A DNA stretch of 64,000 nt from the NCBI GenBank assembly GCA_019055375.1, contig JAHQIW010004267.1, positions 23,559 to 87,558 of the forward strand, given 5' to 3'. The notes under the pieces were generated by a model. It did not search any database. It saw only the letters and a list, made by a program, of their open reading frames with translations, and was not told the origin of the DNA. The translations under genes and the position numbers were made by a program. Source of the stretch: Parelaphostrongylus tenuis (Eukaryota > Nematoda > Chromadorea > Rhabditida > Metastrongylidae). Numbering within the stretch: the stretch's first letter is position 1; each line of letters opens with the position of its first letter. Positions 1 through 10,689 of this stretch are shown piece by piece.

Positions 1-2
1 TT

Positions 3-1535
3 ATTAAAACTCATAAGTTGGTATGCACTGATGATCTTTTGTCTACTAATCCATCAAATTTCAAAGTTAGACCCATCATCAGCTGCGTAGGCGGACCAAC
101 GGACAGGATAACGTGGTTTTTAAACCAAATACTAGTCCAATTACTGAAGCACATTCCAGCCCATCTCACAAACACCCAAATGTTCTTAGACCATTTACGT
201 AACGCGTCTCCAAGCAACGCGTACGTGATGGAATCTTTCGACGTAACCGCCCTTTATACAAACGTGTCGAATGATTCCGCAATGCAAGCCATATACGAGC
301 TTTTAACAGAGCACGAAAGGGCCACAAACTTGTATGGCCTGTCCATTGGGCAGGTTATGGCTCTCTTAAAAGAGTGCCTAAACTGTTCAATCTTTAGATG
401 GTCCGGGAACTATTTTGCTCAAATCAGAGGGCTGGCAATGGGACAACGACTAGCGTCAACACTTGCTATAGCCTTTATGTCTAAAGTTCGAAGCCCAATA
501 ATCGAACTCCGGCCGGTACTCTACTGTAGATACATAGATGACTGTTTTGTCGTCTGCTCAACCCAAGAGGAGATGGACAAATGCTTTGAATTACTAAACA
601 GTCAGTCAGAGTACATAAAGTTCACCCGTGAGAAACCGAAAGCAAATTGGCTCCCTTTTTTGAACGTTCAAGTCAACCTGTCCAAAAACTCCTACAATAC
701 AAAATGGTACCGTAAACGAAGCAACAAAAACATCTTAGTTCACTACCTATCAGCCCATTCTTCACACATAAAACGCGCACTACTTAAGAATATGTTCCTA
801 ACAGCGTCAAATGTGTGCACAGGGAAAGAACACAAGGTAGAATCCTTAAGCTTGGCGCGAAAAATAGCCATCAGTAATGGCTACGATACGGTAGGAGCTC
901 CTCAGGTTAGATTTAGAGGAAATTCTATGCTCCCAAACGATAAGTCTGGCGAAAATAAGGTTCCTTTCCTCCTGCCTTTTATTTCTAACGAAATAAGTAC
1001 AGCTATTAAACGATGCCTAAAAAGAGCAGGTTTGGATAATTCGGTAGCAATAGTTGAAATACCCCCAAAAGCACTAAAGCGTCAATTAGTCCGCAACCGA
1101 TTGTATGACCGCCTCTGCGAAACCAATGATTGCAAAGTTTGTCCGAACGGCAGAGACGGCGACTGTATGAGATCCGGTATAATTTACCTAATCTCTTGCG
1201 AGATATGCGGCGATGAGTACATTGGCGAAACGGGTAGACCACTATTCCTCCGTGTAAAAGAGCACCTAGCTGGGTTACGCAACTGTGATTCAAAAACCCC
1301 ATTAGGCACGCATATGGACCAAAAACATGCAGGAGTAATGTTCGACGTCAAATTCACGCTCCTCGCACAGGAATCAAGAACATCTGCGCGTAAAACATTA
1401 GAAGCCTTTTGGATACATAACAAAATCCTGAAAATGAACCGAAAAGAGGAGTGCCTCGCAATCACGCGTGACCTCGAACCATACCTCAGGCTGATTTTTC
1501 CGGCCCGAGTTAGGCACAGCCCACTGATGCACTGA
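3..1535 (+). CDS. Penelope-like element ORF: reverse transcriptase plus GIY-YIG endonuclease (5' part outside window)
   Basis: This is the polyprotein of a Penelope-like retroelement, which copies RNA into DNA and nicks its target with a GIY-YIG nuclease. The frame is already open at base 3, so the N-terminus lies before the window; the first ATG-like start is not meaningful. Counting residues from base 18, RT motif A is SFDVTALYTNV near 73-83, motif B is GLAMGQRLAS near 138-147, and the catalytic YIDD is at 172-175. A FLNV motif sits near 214. A Cys-rich linker (CETNDCKVC plus a later C) at about 367-383 precedes the GIY-YIG domain, with GIIYLIS at 387 and YIGETGRP at 401. This order is diagnostic of the EN-containing Penelope class. 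There is no stop or frameshift over 1.5 kb, so the copy is young or still selected. A hammerhead-like motif follows at 1706. It is a mobile element, not a host gene. Confidence 0.93.
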   Translation: MKTHKLVCTDDLLSTNPSNFKVRPIISCVGGPTDRITWFLNQILVQLLKHIPAHLTNTQMFLDHLRNASPSNAYVMESFDVTALYTNVSNDSAMQAIYELLTEHERATNLYGLSIGQVMALLKECLNCSIFRWSGNYFAQIRGLAMGQRLASTLAIAFMSKVRSPIIELRPVLYCRYIDDCFVVCSTQEEMDKCFELLNSQSEYIKFTREKPKANWLPFLNVQVNLSKNSYNTKWYRKRSNKNILVHYLSAHSSHIKRALLKNMFLTASNVCTGKEHKVESLSLARKIAISNGYDTVGAPQVRFRGNSMLPNDKSGENKVPFLLPFISNEISTAIKRCLKRAGLDNSVAIVEIPPKALKRQLVRNRLYDRLCETNDCKVCPNGRDGDCMRSGIIYLISCEICGDEYIGETGRPLFLRVKEHLAGLRNCDSKTPLGTHMDQKHAGVMFDVKFTLLAQESRTSARKTLEAFWIHNKILKMNRKEECLAITRDLEPYLRLIFPARVRHSPLMH

Positions 1536-1705
1536 CCTTAAGCGGCTGGTCTTCAATTAATAATTGATAGACCCAAATATCAAAAAACGGTGAGTGTTTT
1601 AAAGTGAAGCTTTTACAATGCGCTCGAAAACACATCTCTAACGTTTTCTGCTAGGGTTATGGAGGTTTTTGGCTTAGTGGATTGTGGATCAATGTGATCT
1701 TTCCA

Positions 1706-1740
1706 GGCTCTGACGAAGGCGACCCGCCAAAACGTTAGCC
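1706..1740 (+). ncRNA. Hammerhead-ribozyme-like motif downstream of the Penelope ORF
   Basis: The sequence reads GGCT, then CTGACGA, then a 4-bp stem with ACC loop (GGCG-ACC-CGCC), then AAAAC-GTT, then AGCC. GGCT and AGCC pair as helix I and the GGCG/CGCC hairpin is helix II, which is the arrangement of the short-helix-III hammerheads known in Penelope-like elements. Two core positions deviate: CTGACGA for CTGATGA and AAAAC for GAAAC. The copy is therefore probably weak or dead. The call rests on topology and on its position behind a Penelope ORF. Confidence 0.42.
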
Positions 1741-1979
1741 ACCTCGAATATTGTGTATTCAAGCTGCATTACTGACTGTATTGATGTATGCTTCGCTGAT
1801 ATTCAATAAATAACATCAATAACACCTCGGAACGGCTAAACAGAAGAAACTACTCAGTCTGTTTCAAACGGATCCCTGATCCAATAGTACCATCTGATTG
1901 CTGGCATCGTGGTCTATCTAAAAACGCTCTCGTCTTGAGTGAATGGATTGAAAGCGCACAGAATATTCATATTGAATAT

Positions 1980-3625
1980 TTTGAGCTCGATGCAAAGAAT
2001 CAGAAAATGCTATTGGTTGCCAGATTCCTTTAGAACAGACTGAGTAGTGAAGTTTAGAATACGAATTTGTTTTATCATAATGAAATAAAATTAACAAATC
2101 ATGTAATATTCAACATGGATTTTCTAGGCGCTCTTAAAAGTTTCCGCCAAGATTAGAGTATCGTTAGATAGAAGATTCATCTAGTCTGAGTAACGACGTT
2201 TGGATTGTCAGTTTTTTGCACTATAAAAGAGTAAAATTGTCAAAGCATGTAATATTTAACTTGAATTTTCTAGGAGCTTTCAAACGTTCCTGCCAAAATT
2301 AGAGTACCGTTAGATATGGCTCTTTGCAACCAATTAGGAAATGCTATTGGATGTTAGATTCTTCAAGAACAGACTGAGTAACTAAGTTTTGAATACGAAT
2401 TTGTTGTATCATTATGAAGTAAAATTAGGAAATCATGTAATATTTAACATGAATTTTCTAGACGCTTTCGAACGTTTCTGCCAAGATAAGAGTACCGTTA
2501 GATAGAGCTCGATGCAAGGAATCAGGAAATGCTATTGGATGTCAGATTCTTCAAGAACAGACTGAGTAACTAAGTTTTGAATACGAATTTGTTGTATCAT
2601 TATGGAATAAAATTAGCAAATCATGTAATATCTAACAGGAATTTTCTAAGAGCTGTCAAACATTTCTGCCAAAATTAGAGTACCGTTAGATAGGGCGATG
2701 CAAGGTATCAGGAAATGCTAATGGATGTCAGATTCTTTAAGAACAGACTGAGTGACGAAGTTCAGAATACGAATTTGTTGTATCATTATGGATTTAAATT
2801 AACAAGTCATGTAATATTCAACATGAATTTTCTAGGCGCTTTGAAAAGTTTCATCCAAGATTAGAGAACCGTTATATAGAGCTCAATGCAAGGAATCAGG
2901 AAATGCTATTGGATGTCAGATTCTTCAAGAACAGACTGAGTAACTAAGTTTTGAATACGAATTTGTTGTATCATTATGGAATAAAATTAGCAAATCATGT
3001 AATATTTAACATGATTTTTCTAGGAGTTTTCAAACGTTTCTGACAAAATGAGAGTAACGTTAGATAGGGCTCGATGAAAGGAATCAGGAAATGCTATTGG
3101 ATGTCAGATTCTCTAAGAACAGACTGAGTAACGAATTTCAGAATACGAATTTATTGGATCATTATGGATTAAAATTAACAAGTCATGTTATATTCAACAT
3201 GAATTTTCTAGGCGCTTTGAAAAGTTTCATCCAAGATTAGAGAACCGTTATATAGAGCTCGATGCAAGGAATCAGAAAATGCTATAAAATGTCAGATTTT
3301 TCTAGAACAGACTAAGTTACGAAGTTTAGAATACGAATTTGTTGTATCCTTATGGAAAAGAATTAACAAATCATGTAATATTAAACATGAATTTTCTTGG
3401 CGCTTTCAAACGTTTCAGCCAAGATTAGAGCCCCGTTAGATAGAGTTCGATGCAAGGAATCATAATATGCTATTGGGTGTCAGATTGTTTTAGAACAGAC
3501 TGAGTACTTAAATAGAGTAAAACCATGTAATATTTGACATGAATTTTCTATGAGTATTCAAACGTTTCAACCAAGGTGAGAACATTTTTTGGAGTTTGAT
3601 GCAAGGAAACAGAAAATGCCACTTC
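1980..3625. repeat. Tandem satellite, about 188-bp period, roughly nine units
   Basis: Landmarks such as GAATACGAATTTGTTGTATC recur at about 2391, 2579, 2765, 2954, 3143 and 3330, a spacing of 186-189 bp. Each unit also has CATGTAATATT-AACATGAATTTTCTA, ACCGTTAGATAG and CAAGAACAGACTGAGTAAC segments. Units are about 85-95% alike by eye. The first units (about 1980-2320) and the last (after 3448) are shortened and more diverged, as expected at array edges. No coding potential was seen. Confidence 0.92.
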
Positions 3626-3884
3626 ATGTCAGCAAATACCACTTGTGGTGTATACCCGATTTACCATGCTACTGATGAGTCTGGAAATGCGAAACTGGCC
3701 TGTCCAGTACTTTTATGTGTCTTACCTGACCTCGTGAAAGGCTTGAACCATAATATATTATCAGATTATTATTATTTGTTGAGCGAGGTTTATATTAGCA
3801 GTCAAATGATGAGTTCTCTAGCAGAACGAGGACAATGACGTGATATATCCTACCTTTTGCTTCAAGTGTTTTCTTAGGAGCTCG

Positions 3885-4360
3885 CTCAGATTTCAATATG
3901 CCAGATGATTCCTATTTGAGCATCGCATGTGGTCTGTTATATTGGGCTGACTTACAAAGCCAGATACACGTGTTTCGACCTTTTGAGTCTCATCAGACGG
4001 GCGGTGCCCTTTCGCCTTTTGCCAATCCTCTGTCATTCTCCCTATCCTAAAAGTGAGCGAAGACGAACATTTTACACTGTCTGTCCAGTGAAATTGGTAC
4101 TAAATAGACAATAAGAAAACACTCGAAATGAAAGGTATGATACATCAAAGATACCAGCCAAAAGAATGGAGTGTACAACACCGTTTATTTAGTGATGGTT
4201 TGATTGGACAGACAGTATAAAATGTTCGCTGTCGCCTACTCTGAGTAGAGGTGACTGAGAGAGGATTGGCAAAGGACGAAAGGGTACCACCGGAATACGT
4301 GTATTGGGCTCTATAAGTCGGCCCTATACAACAGACCACATGAGTGGCTCAAAATGAGAT
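3885..4360. repeat. Palindromic element (Penelope-associated type), arms about 150-200 bp
   Basis: The left arm (about 3905-4110) contains the gtggtctgttatattgggct block, then GCCAATCCTCT, then CACTGTCTGTCCAGT. The right arm (about 4180-4345) repeats these in reverse complement. The left arm on the minus strand carries CTGATGA, a GACT/GGTC hairpin and GAAAC (3963-3997), a hammerhead-like core. A related palindrome lies at 33036-33346. Short open frames in the arms are mirror images and not genes. Confidence 0.75.
3963..3997 (-). ncRNA. Hammerhead-ribozyme-like core in a palindrome arm
   Basis: Read on the minus strand the segment gives CTGATGA, a hairpin of GACT-CAAAA-GGTC, then GAAAC followed by ACGTGTATC. 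Both invariant hammerhead boxes are exact and the helix II hairpin has four pairs including one G-T. Helix I pairing is weak by eye. The layout matches the related copies at 33074-33108 and 33271-33310. Confidence 0.45.
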
Positions 4361-5801
4361 TATCTGACATAATGACGTTATATATCGCTAGGCTATTGCA
4401 AATTGTTGTGTAGACCAGGTATGCATTTAACCAGCTTGATAATGGTGAATGCTTAACGCATCCCTAGGAGTTGATCAACGTCAAAAGCCATATCCTTCAA
4501 TCGTTTTTTATTGATTGAGGAACTTCAGATAATATAGAGATCTTATCTCACGCAATATGGATGGTTGCTCTCCGAGATACACCCTGCTCCTCAAGGCTCA
4601 TCCGCTTTTGTTTTAGTAACATCTGCTTCAGCACTCTTCCAAATAACTGCTGGAAGGAAAGCATAAGTACTAAACACGATTAGATACCAACTGTTCTAGA
4701 AATGTTTGAAGCGACTTGCTATTCGTTCGCAAAAAGAACGACGTAGTCAAAGTAATTGGTCGTTTAACGCTACATTATGTACAAGGGAAATACATCGATA
4801 TCAAACAATCAGTGGTCGATGGTCGCTATCATCGCTAGGAAAAGCGTTTGGAAAAACATGAAAACGCTACGAAAACAAACTTTAAAGTTATCTACTCCAT
4901 TTATTGATAAGCTCTCAACCTTACACTCAACTTAGAGGGCAACAATAAAGTAAGAAAGTAGATATTCTTCAATTAACTATTGAGACGAAACGGACACTGT
5001 CGATTTCTGCATACGCTCCTGAAGAACTTAGTAAAACTTATGACGTCTCTGTTAAAGCGCGGCCACCATCTGACGGTGAATTCAAGGTTTGTAAAAGTGT
5101 AAAGCGTGAAATGAAATCCGTTCATAACAAAAACGAAACCTACTTCTAGATCAACATTACCTAATAAATCGTCTCTTTTTCACTACTCAGTGAATAACAC
5201 TTCGAGAGACTGATGGTCGGTGTAGTGACTACAAGGATTTTTTCAAGACATATCGTTTAGACGATTGTCCGACTTTGCAAACATGGATTGGAATCCCTTC
5301 CACCGAAGTAAATTGCTTGATCAATTTGGCAGTAATGGGTATTGTGTAAAAGATTGGCTGAAGTAGCTTTTTCATTGTGAAATAAAGTTGACTGCATCTG
5401 CTCGGCGGACAATGAAATATTAGTAGCCTCTTACCTTCATCCTCACAAGCGCTCTCTCAAACATATTCAGCTACCTCATTCAGTATCATCTGAAGAATCA
5501 AATTCTTATGGCCATGATCCACAAGAATCCTAACCTATAGTTTAAGCGCTTCAACCCTCAATACAACTCTTGTGTTTCATACCATCTCTCGAACTATACC
5601 ACTTTAACATCCTGATTCAAATGTTCACCGGAAATCAAACGAGTATACCTGTTGCTCTTGGCATTCATTGCACAAGATCAGCTTCGTTCTTTGTAAGCAC
5701 AGTTTCTTGAATTTAAGCGAGTCTTCAGGTCTACGAAGAGATATGAATAGTTATTATTTCATCTGTAGTATGGGCAATTTTTTAGTTGGTATGCGGGTAT
5801 C

Positions 5802-6860
5802 CAGGGCGTCCCTACTCGGTACATAATGATCCTTCGTGAGCTTTATAAAGATTTCACGACCAGAATAACTCCATTCTACAACAATATCACCATTGACGTA
5901 AGAAGAGGGGTTCGACAAGGCGATACAATATCGCCAAAACTATTCACTGCCACCCTACAAAACGTCATGCGAACATTAGAATGGGACGAAATGGGAGTGA
6001 AAATTGACGGTCGACAATTAAACCATCTTCGCTTTGCTGACGATATCGTTCTCATAACACCAAACATCAGCCAAGCGGAACGAATGTTGACTGATTTCGA
6101 TAACGCCTGTGAAAAGATCGGTCTTCAACTGAATCTAACGAAAACAATGTTCATGAGGAACGGATGGGTTTCTAATGCCCCATTCACGCTCAACGGAACG
6201 ACAATTTCCGAATGCTCCAGTTACATCTATCTAGGTCGTGAAATCAACATGATGAACGACCTAGCCCCAGAGTTGAGCAGGAGGAAACGAGCGGCTTGGG
6301 GAACGTTTAAGAGCATCGAAGATGTAGTGAAGAGGACAAAGAACATCCGACTCCGTGCCCACCTTTTCGACTCGACAATTATCCCTGCCCTAACGTATGC
6401 AGCAGAAACCTGGTCGCTACGTAAGCAGGATGAAAGATCACTTGCCGTTATCGAACGCGCAGTCGAAAGGTCGATGCTAGGAGTATCTCGTATTTCGCAA
6501 ATGAGACAAAGGATCCGAACTTCCGACCTACGTCAACGATCGAAAATCAGAGACGCCGTTCTACACGCCAGGATATCGAAAATAAGGTGGGCCGGACACG
6601 TGATGCGCTTCAACGACAACCGATGGACGAGAGCCGTTACCGACTGGATTCCTCGGGACGTCAAGCGCTCTAAAGGAAGACCACTGACCCGTTGGTCCGA
6701 TTTCTTCACGAAAGCGATGGAAGAAAGATATGATGCTCAGCGAATTCCTAGAGCAAGGAGGACCCACTGGGCTACTCTTGCACGCGATAGGAAAAAATGG
6801 AAGAGTTGCTGGTACCCGCTCGAGTCACTCGACGATCAACGGGACGACAGGTGACAGGTG
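5802..6860 (+). mobile_element. 5'-truncated RTE-type LINE insertion with 11-bp target-site duplication
   Basis: The insertion starts abruptly inside the reverse transcriptase frame (first codons QGVPTRY) and ends just after the ORF with a short tail repeating ACAGGTG. It is flanked by the direct repeat ATGCGGGTATC at 5791-5801 and 6861-6871. The paralogous repeat at about 17357-17370 reads AAGCGGGTATCCT without any insert and so serves as an empty site. This is the classic signature of target-primed LINE integration with 5' truncation. Confidence 0.9.
5826..6854 (+). CDS. RTE-clade LINE reverse transcriptase, 5'-truncated fragment
   Basis: This 342-residue open frame continues in phase from the insertion point at 5802, so the ATG at 5826 is internal and not a real start. 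Visible motifs are RRGVRQGDTISPKLF (RT motif B region, residues 26-40) and LRFADDIVLI (catalytic FADD, residues 68-77). A thumb and C-terminal region follows with LTYAAETWSL and IRWAGHVMR, typical of RTE/BovB-type LINE proteins. The endonuclease and the first RT motifs are absent, so the copy cannot be autonomous. The absence of stops suggests a recent insertion. A decayed relative lies on the minus strand at 8885-9030. Confidence 0.92.
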   Translation: MILRELYKDFTTRITPFYNNITIDVRRGVRQGDTISPKLFTATLQNVMRTLEWDEMGVKIDGRQLNHLRFADDIVLITPNISQAERMLTDFDNACEKIGLQLNLTKTMFMRNGWVSNAPFTLNGTTISECSSYIYLGREINMMNDLAPELSRRKRAAWGTFKSIEDVVKRTKNIRLRAHLFDSTIIPALTYAAETWSLRKQDERSLAVIERAVERSMLGVSRISQMRQRIRTSDLRQRSKIRDAVLHARISKIRWAGHVMRFNDNRWTRAVTDWIPRDVKRSKGRPLTRWSDFFTKAMEERYDAQRIPRARRTHWATLARDRKKWKSCWYPLESLDDQRDDR

Positions 6861-7334
6861 ATGCGGGTATCACATAAATCTATGATTTATACGTTCACTT
6901 CATATTTGTCGCCTTATGTCATATCTATAGCATATTTTGTAGTTGCATTGCTGATGAAGAGTACTCTTGCATGCCCCTACTAAATTAATGAAGATTATAC
7001 ATATCTACCTGTGAACCGAATGGATAACTTGCCAAACAAAAATTGGTCAACAAATTTCTTCATAGCATTCATGTCACCACTCTTTCTACGCTACAACGCA
7101 TCTATCTTTCAGCAACTGACCATCAACGGGTTGGCTCAGGTAGCCGAGATTGGAAATAAATCCGGCACGCGTCTTCGTATAGAGTGAACTATTGGTTCAA
7201 GTTTCTTCTGACGCTGAAGTTTTGCACATGACTCTATATCATTGGGTATATTATTTTATTTGTTCATTTATTTGTTCGTTTATCTATTTACTTATTTTAA
7301 TTTATTTCGCGCGACCCGCTCTTACATTTTTCTA

Positions 7335-7605
7335 CTGTATGGATCCCAGCACTTCTAGCATTCTATTTATTCATCGCAATCGTCTTCCTGAAGCTCTCCG
7401 AGCATTTCACGCATTGTTTCGAGTGCTACCTGAGGATATCAACTTTTCCATCTGCAATTTTCAGCAACCGGGCACAGTATTAAAATCGCCGTTTCTTGAG
7501 ATATCAAGCACTGCTGAAAGTCTATTAAAAGAACTTTATTCAGCGATAAAGTCCTTTAAATACGTGCGGCGAGATACATTATACACGCATTCCTTGAAGA
7601 GTTGA
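7335..7605. repeat. Dispersed repeat family D copy
   Basis: The segment opens with GGATCCCAGCACTTCTAGCATT, close to starts seen at 22150, 26158, 28312, 44125 and 55740. An open frame here (7192-7605) looks fortuitous because the same DNA recurs with stops elsewhere. On the minus strand this and sister copies show a conserved peptide-like block around ETTRE. Confidence 0.6.
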
Positions 7606-7639
7606 TGCTGTAGAATAGTGGCCAAGTCAATCGTCTTAC

Positions 7640-8880
7640 AGCATTGAGAGAACTAGGCGTTCTTAATTGATTGTATGAAAGAGCTAGGAGAAGGTTGGAA
7701 CAGCACATTGCTATCTAGTAACTTCCCAATAACCTGTATTGCTAATCACGCAGCCACTTTCCCGGCTCTATCGTTGAAAAGTAGCGATAGAGATGGGTGA
7801 GTTAAGACATAAAAACGTAAGCAACGAAAAGAAATTCAAATTAGCGATAGTTTCGCAGAAACACCCTTGAAAATTTTTCTCATTTTGTAAATCGAACAAT
7901 AGAACAATGATCTCAACGAGCTAATTTGCTGAGTCTTTGATTTCATTGCAACGCTGTGACTCAACGGCAAGGAAATCACTTTTTTATAATCGTAAGCACT
8001 CCCACTTCGGCCTGTACACAAATAAATACTTCTTAGTCGTGGATCGGGCGTTTGAAAAATTAGTAGAAGTGATCTGTTTTACAATTGTGGATGCCTACGC
8101 TACAGTTTTCTAGAATTTGCGCAATTTGTGATAGTACATCTCCGTTAAAAATTGATCGTTTTCATCACTTTTGAGATCAAACTAAGCAAACAACTGAGCG
8201 CTAGTTTTTGTTTCCTTCTGCATTTCTTGTTACATTCTCTTAATGGAAACAGACGACTCATCATCTCCTTAGTAAGGAGAATCAAAACAAATGTTTTGTT
8301 GAAACAAGGAAAGGTGAGATATCCGGAAAGTTAGGCATTTCAACATAACCACGTAGCAATTACGTCGAAGCAGTTGTTCGCCAATTAACCATCTTCGTAA
8401 TTAACTAGGAAATCTAAGAAGCCTGGAGATTCGCCAGATTCTGAAAATGAATTGATAGTGGAACATTACACAAATCCACTATAATGAAAAGCGATACAAC
8501 CATCCAAATGCTACGAGTGCTATCAAAATAATGACTTCTTCCAATATTACTATGATCAATAGTTCAGTGAAATTCTTGGCAACACTGACATGACTATGGT
8601 ACGACTATTCGCGACAATGAACTCAAAAGATTTGCGTCAAACTTCGATAATCTCGTTAAAATCATGTGGTGAGTGGTTCTTGAATCATCAAAGATCGTCA
8701 AAGAATTTGATGAGTCGAATTAGAGAAATGAATGACATGAGAAATTCGCATGCCACACAGTCTCACAACATTCAAGGATAACTGCGAAAGTAACTACTCG
8801 AACCAAACTTCTCGCCAAGAAAAAACCACATAGCGTGCAATCTGATTCACACAAGCGAGCTCGAAACAGCGCCGCAAACT
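7640..8880. other. No recognisable gene or repeat
   Basis: The DNA is AT-rich, with scattered stops in all frames and no splice-flanked conserved peptide that I recognise. Short open frames at 8152-8334 and 8590-8781 have no family resemblance and low-complexity codon content. Confidence 0.4.
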
Positions 8881-8884
8881 CGGA

Positions 8885-9030
8885 ATCCCTTGAGCATCAT
8901 ATCATTTTTCTGCGCTTTCTCTGAAGAAGTAACACCATCAATAGGAGGAATCCAGTCGGTAACGGCCCTCGTCCATCAGATATCGTCAAAACTCATTACG
9001 TTTCTCGCCTTTCTTGTCTTCGATTGCTTG
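8885..9030 (-). mobile_element. Decayed RTE LINE fragment
   Basis: GGAATCCAGTCGGTAACGG at about 8948, followed by CTCGTCCATC, is the reverse complement of the 3' part of the RTE ORF at 5802-6854 (around 6610-6655). GAGCATCATATC at about 8893 also matches it. An internal deletion and several substitutions are present, so this is an older copy of the same family. Confidence 0.75.
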
Positions 9031-9808
9031 ACATGTGGAAAGGCTTTGATTTCTTTTTTTTTTCTTTGATTTTCCGATCATGAACGTAGGTTAGGGCCTC
9101 AGATACTTTCTCTCCTTTGCGATTTACGCGATACTCTTTGCATCGATCCTTCAACTACGCGTTCGAAAGTGCAAGAAAGAAACCTTTTATCCTCCTTAGA
9201 CAGGAACGATGTTTGTGATACTTATGTTAAGGCGACAAGTAGCTGAGTTGAAAACGCTTTGAAATAAAAGGGCACAAAAAAGTGACACATGCATGAAAAC
9301 GTATGAGCATAAAGAGACAATTGTGAAGTATCAGAGAAACGCAGAAAACCACAAAAACCGAAGGTTATACTCTTCAAGTGGCGGAAAAACCCTAACTGAA
9401 TAACAAAAATCGCGCGCCTCTTGTGAGTTGCTCTGTGCCATCGATCAACTGCCGTTCCTAAAACATTAATAAGTGGCCGAAATGGTACTGTCAGTAATCA
9501 TTATATCACGAACAGAGATTGTGTAGTAATATGATGTGCCATCAAACATTTGATTGATTGAGGAAATGTCACATTATAAGAATTGAGAAAAATTTTACTG
9601 AAATAGTTTACATAACGTATACTCTTGCCCAAGCATAAAAATCATCAATTTAATGAAACTGTAGTTGAGCGTCCAGGATCCCACGAACACAAGCCGCTCA
9701 AGTATTTACGTCAATAGTCAAGATATAGAAGAGGTAAATTTATTTTGTTAAAATCTTATGAAAACATGATAATACTCGTAATTTCTAGTATTTCTACTGC
9801 ATTTTTCG

Positions 9809-10132
9809 CAGTGTTATGATGTTTCGTATATACCAATGAGAATTGAGTGGTGAGCAGAAACACGGCCTCAGGCGGGAATCGAACCCGCGTTTCATAGATG
9901 CCGGGGACGTGCGAGCGAAATCTTATACCCGACCAAACTTGTTAAAGGTTGGTGGCTGATAGCTAGCATAGTGATGTTGAAGAATGAGTTGTGGCACAAA
10001 TGTGCTTCGTTGGTGTAGTGGTAGTAGCACGCGTCCCCGATATGGAAGAAACACGGGTTCAACGCCCGCCCGAGATCGTGTTTTTGCTCACCACTCAAAT
10101 CTCTTAGGTATATACGAGAAAACATGATAAGT
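9809..10132. repeat. tRNA-like foldback element (family T), complete copy
   Basis: The ends are inverted: AGTGTTATGATGTTTCGTAT at the left and the complement ATACGAGAAAACATGATAA at the right. Each side also holds a tRNA-like sequence facing outward. On the right, GTGTAGTGGTAGTAGCACGC (A-box-like) is followed by ACACGGGTTCAACGCCCGCC (B-box and T-arm-like). On the left, GGCGGGAATCGAACCCGC reads as a T-arm on the minus strand. It is not a functional tRNA, because the anticodon arm is degenerate and the two halves are mirror copies. Confidence 0.8.
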
Positions 10133-10149
10133 TAAGAAGAGCATATTTA

Positions 10150-10395
10150 GTGCAGAGGTTGGAAAAGCTTTGGTGCTATTCACTTGTGCAATCCTCAATA
10201 GTAGGCTCACCAAGACCTCCATCACTGCGGTGTCGGCAGGTCGCTAGATAGTTGATAGTAGCGCTGACCTGATTCATCATTAGGCTATTAGAAGTCAGTG
10301 TACTGGCTAGAAGATAGATTCAGTCACCTTTGTGATGCTTGATAAAGTGGAATGCATGACGCATCCTTCAGGGATTGATCGACGCCAAGTGCATA
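10150..10395 (+). repeat. Diverged tRNA-derived SINE copy
   Basis: AGTGCAGAGGTTGG at the start and GCATGACGCATCCTTCAGGG with GATTGATCGACGCC at the end match the head and tail of the better copies at 12322 and 20452. The middle (TCACCAAGACCTCC, CTGACCTGATTCATC) is recognisable but eroded. Confidence 0.5.
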
Positions 10396-10689
10396 AAGCC
10401 TTTTTGTCTTCATACACTCCAAGCTTATATTTGAAATCGATCCTCTTTTAATATCGACATTGCTAATCCATAATAGTGAGTCGGCTCATAAGTTCCTTCA
10501 CGCTATTGTTTTAATCAATTTTTTTCTATTTTAAATAGGATTATTGCCAAAAACTGTGGTGTGTTGGAAGATGTTCTAGTAGCATTGGCCATTGCACTGT
10601 GGCAACATCCTCAGTCATCTATATGAAATGGGCTACCGTAAAGTATTGCATCGATGAACAAGTCATGCATTAACCAACCACGACTACTC

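Larger units (their letters stand above)
4395..7060. repeat. Long dispersed repeat R1, copy 1 (interrupted by an RTE LINE)
   Basis: The stretch 4395-5801 plus 6861-7060 aligns along its length with 16085-17560. Shared landmarks include ATCTGCTTC-GCACT-TTCCAAA, AAGTACTAAACA, ACCAACTGTTCTAG, ACATTATGTACA, CATCTGACGG and GCGGGTATC. The first part resembles the 3' tail of the local tRNA-derived SINEs (GCATCCCT..GATTGATCAACG). The copy carries a 1,059-bp LINE insertion at 5802. No conserved coding region was recognised. Confidence 0.8.

Noticed and set aside
1980..3625. CRISPR-like array
   Set aside because: The repeats are 188 bp with no unique spacers and the genome is eukaryotic; this is a satellite.
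7192..7605. 137-residue open frame with hydrophobic start
   Set aside because: The hydrophobic part comes from ATTTATTT-type simple sequence and the rest is a copy of dispersed repeat D.
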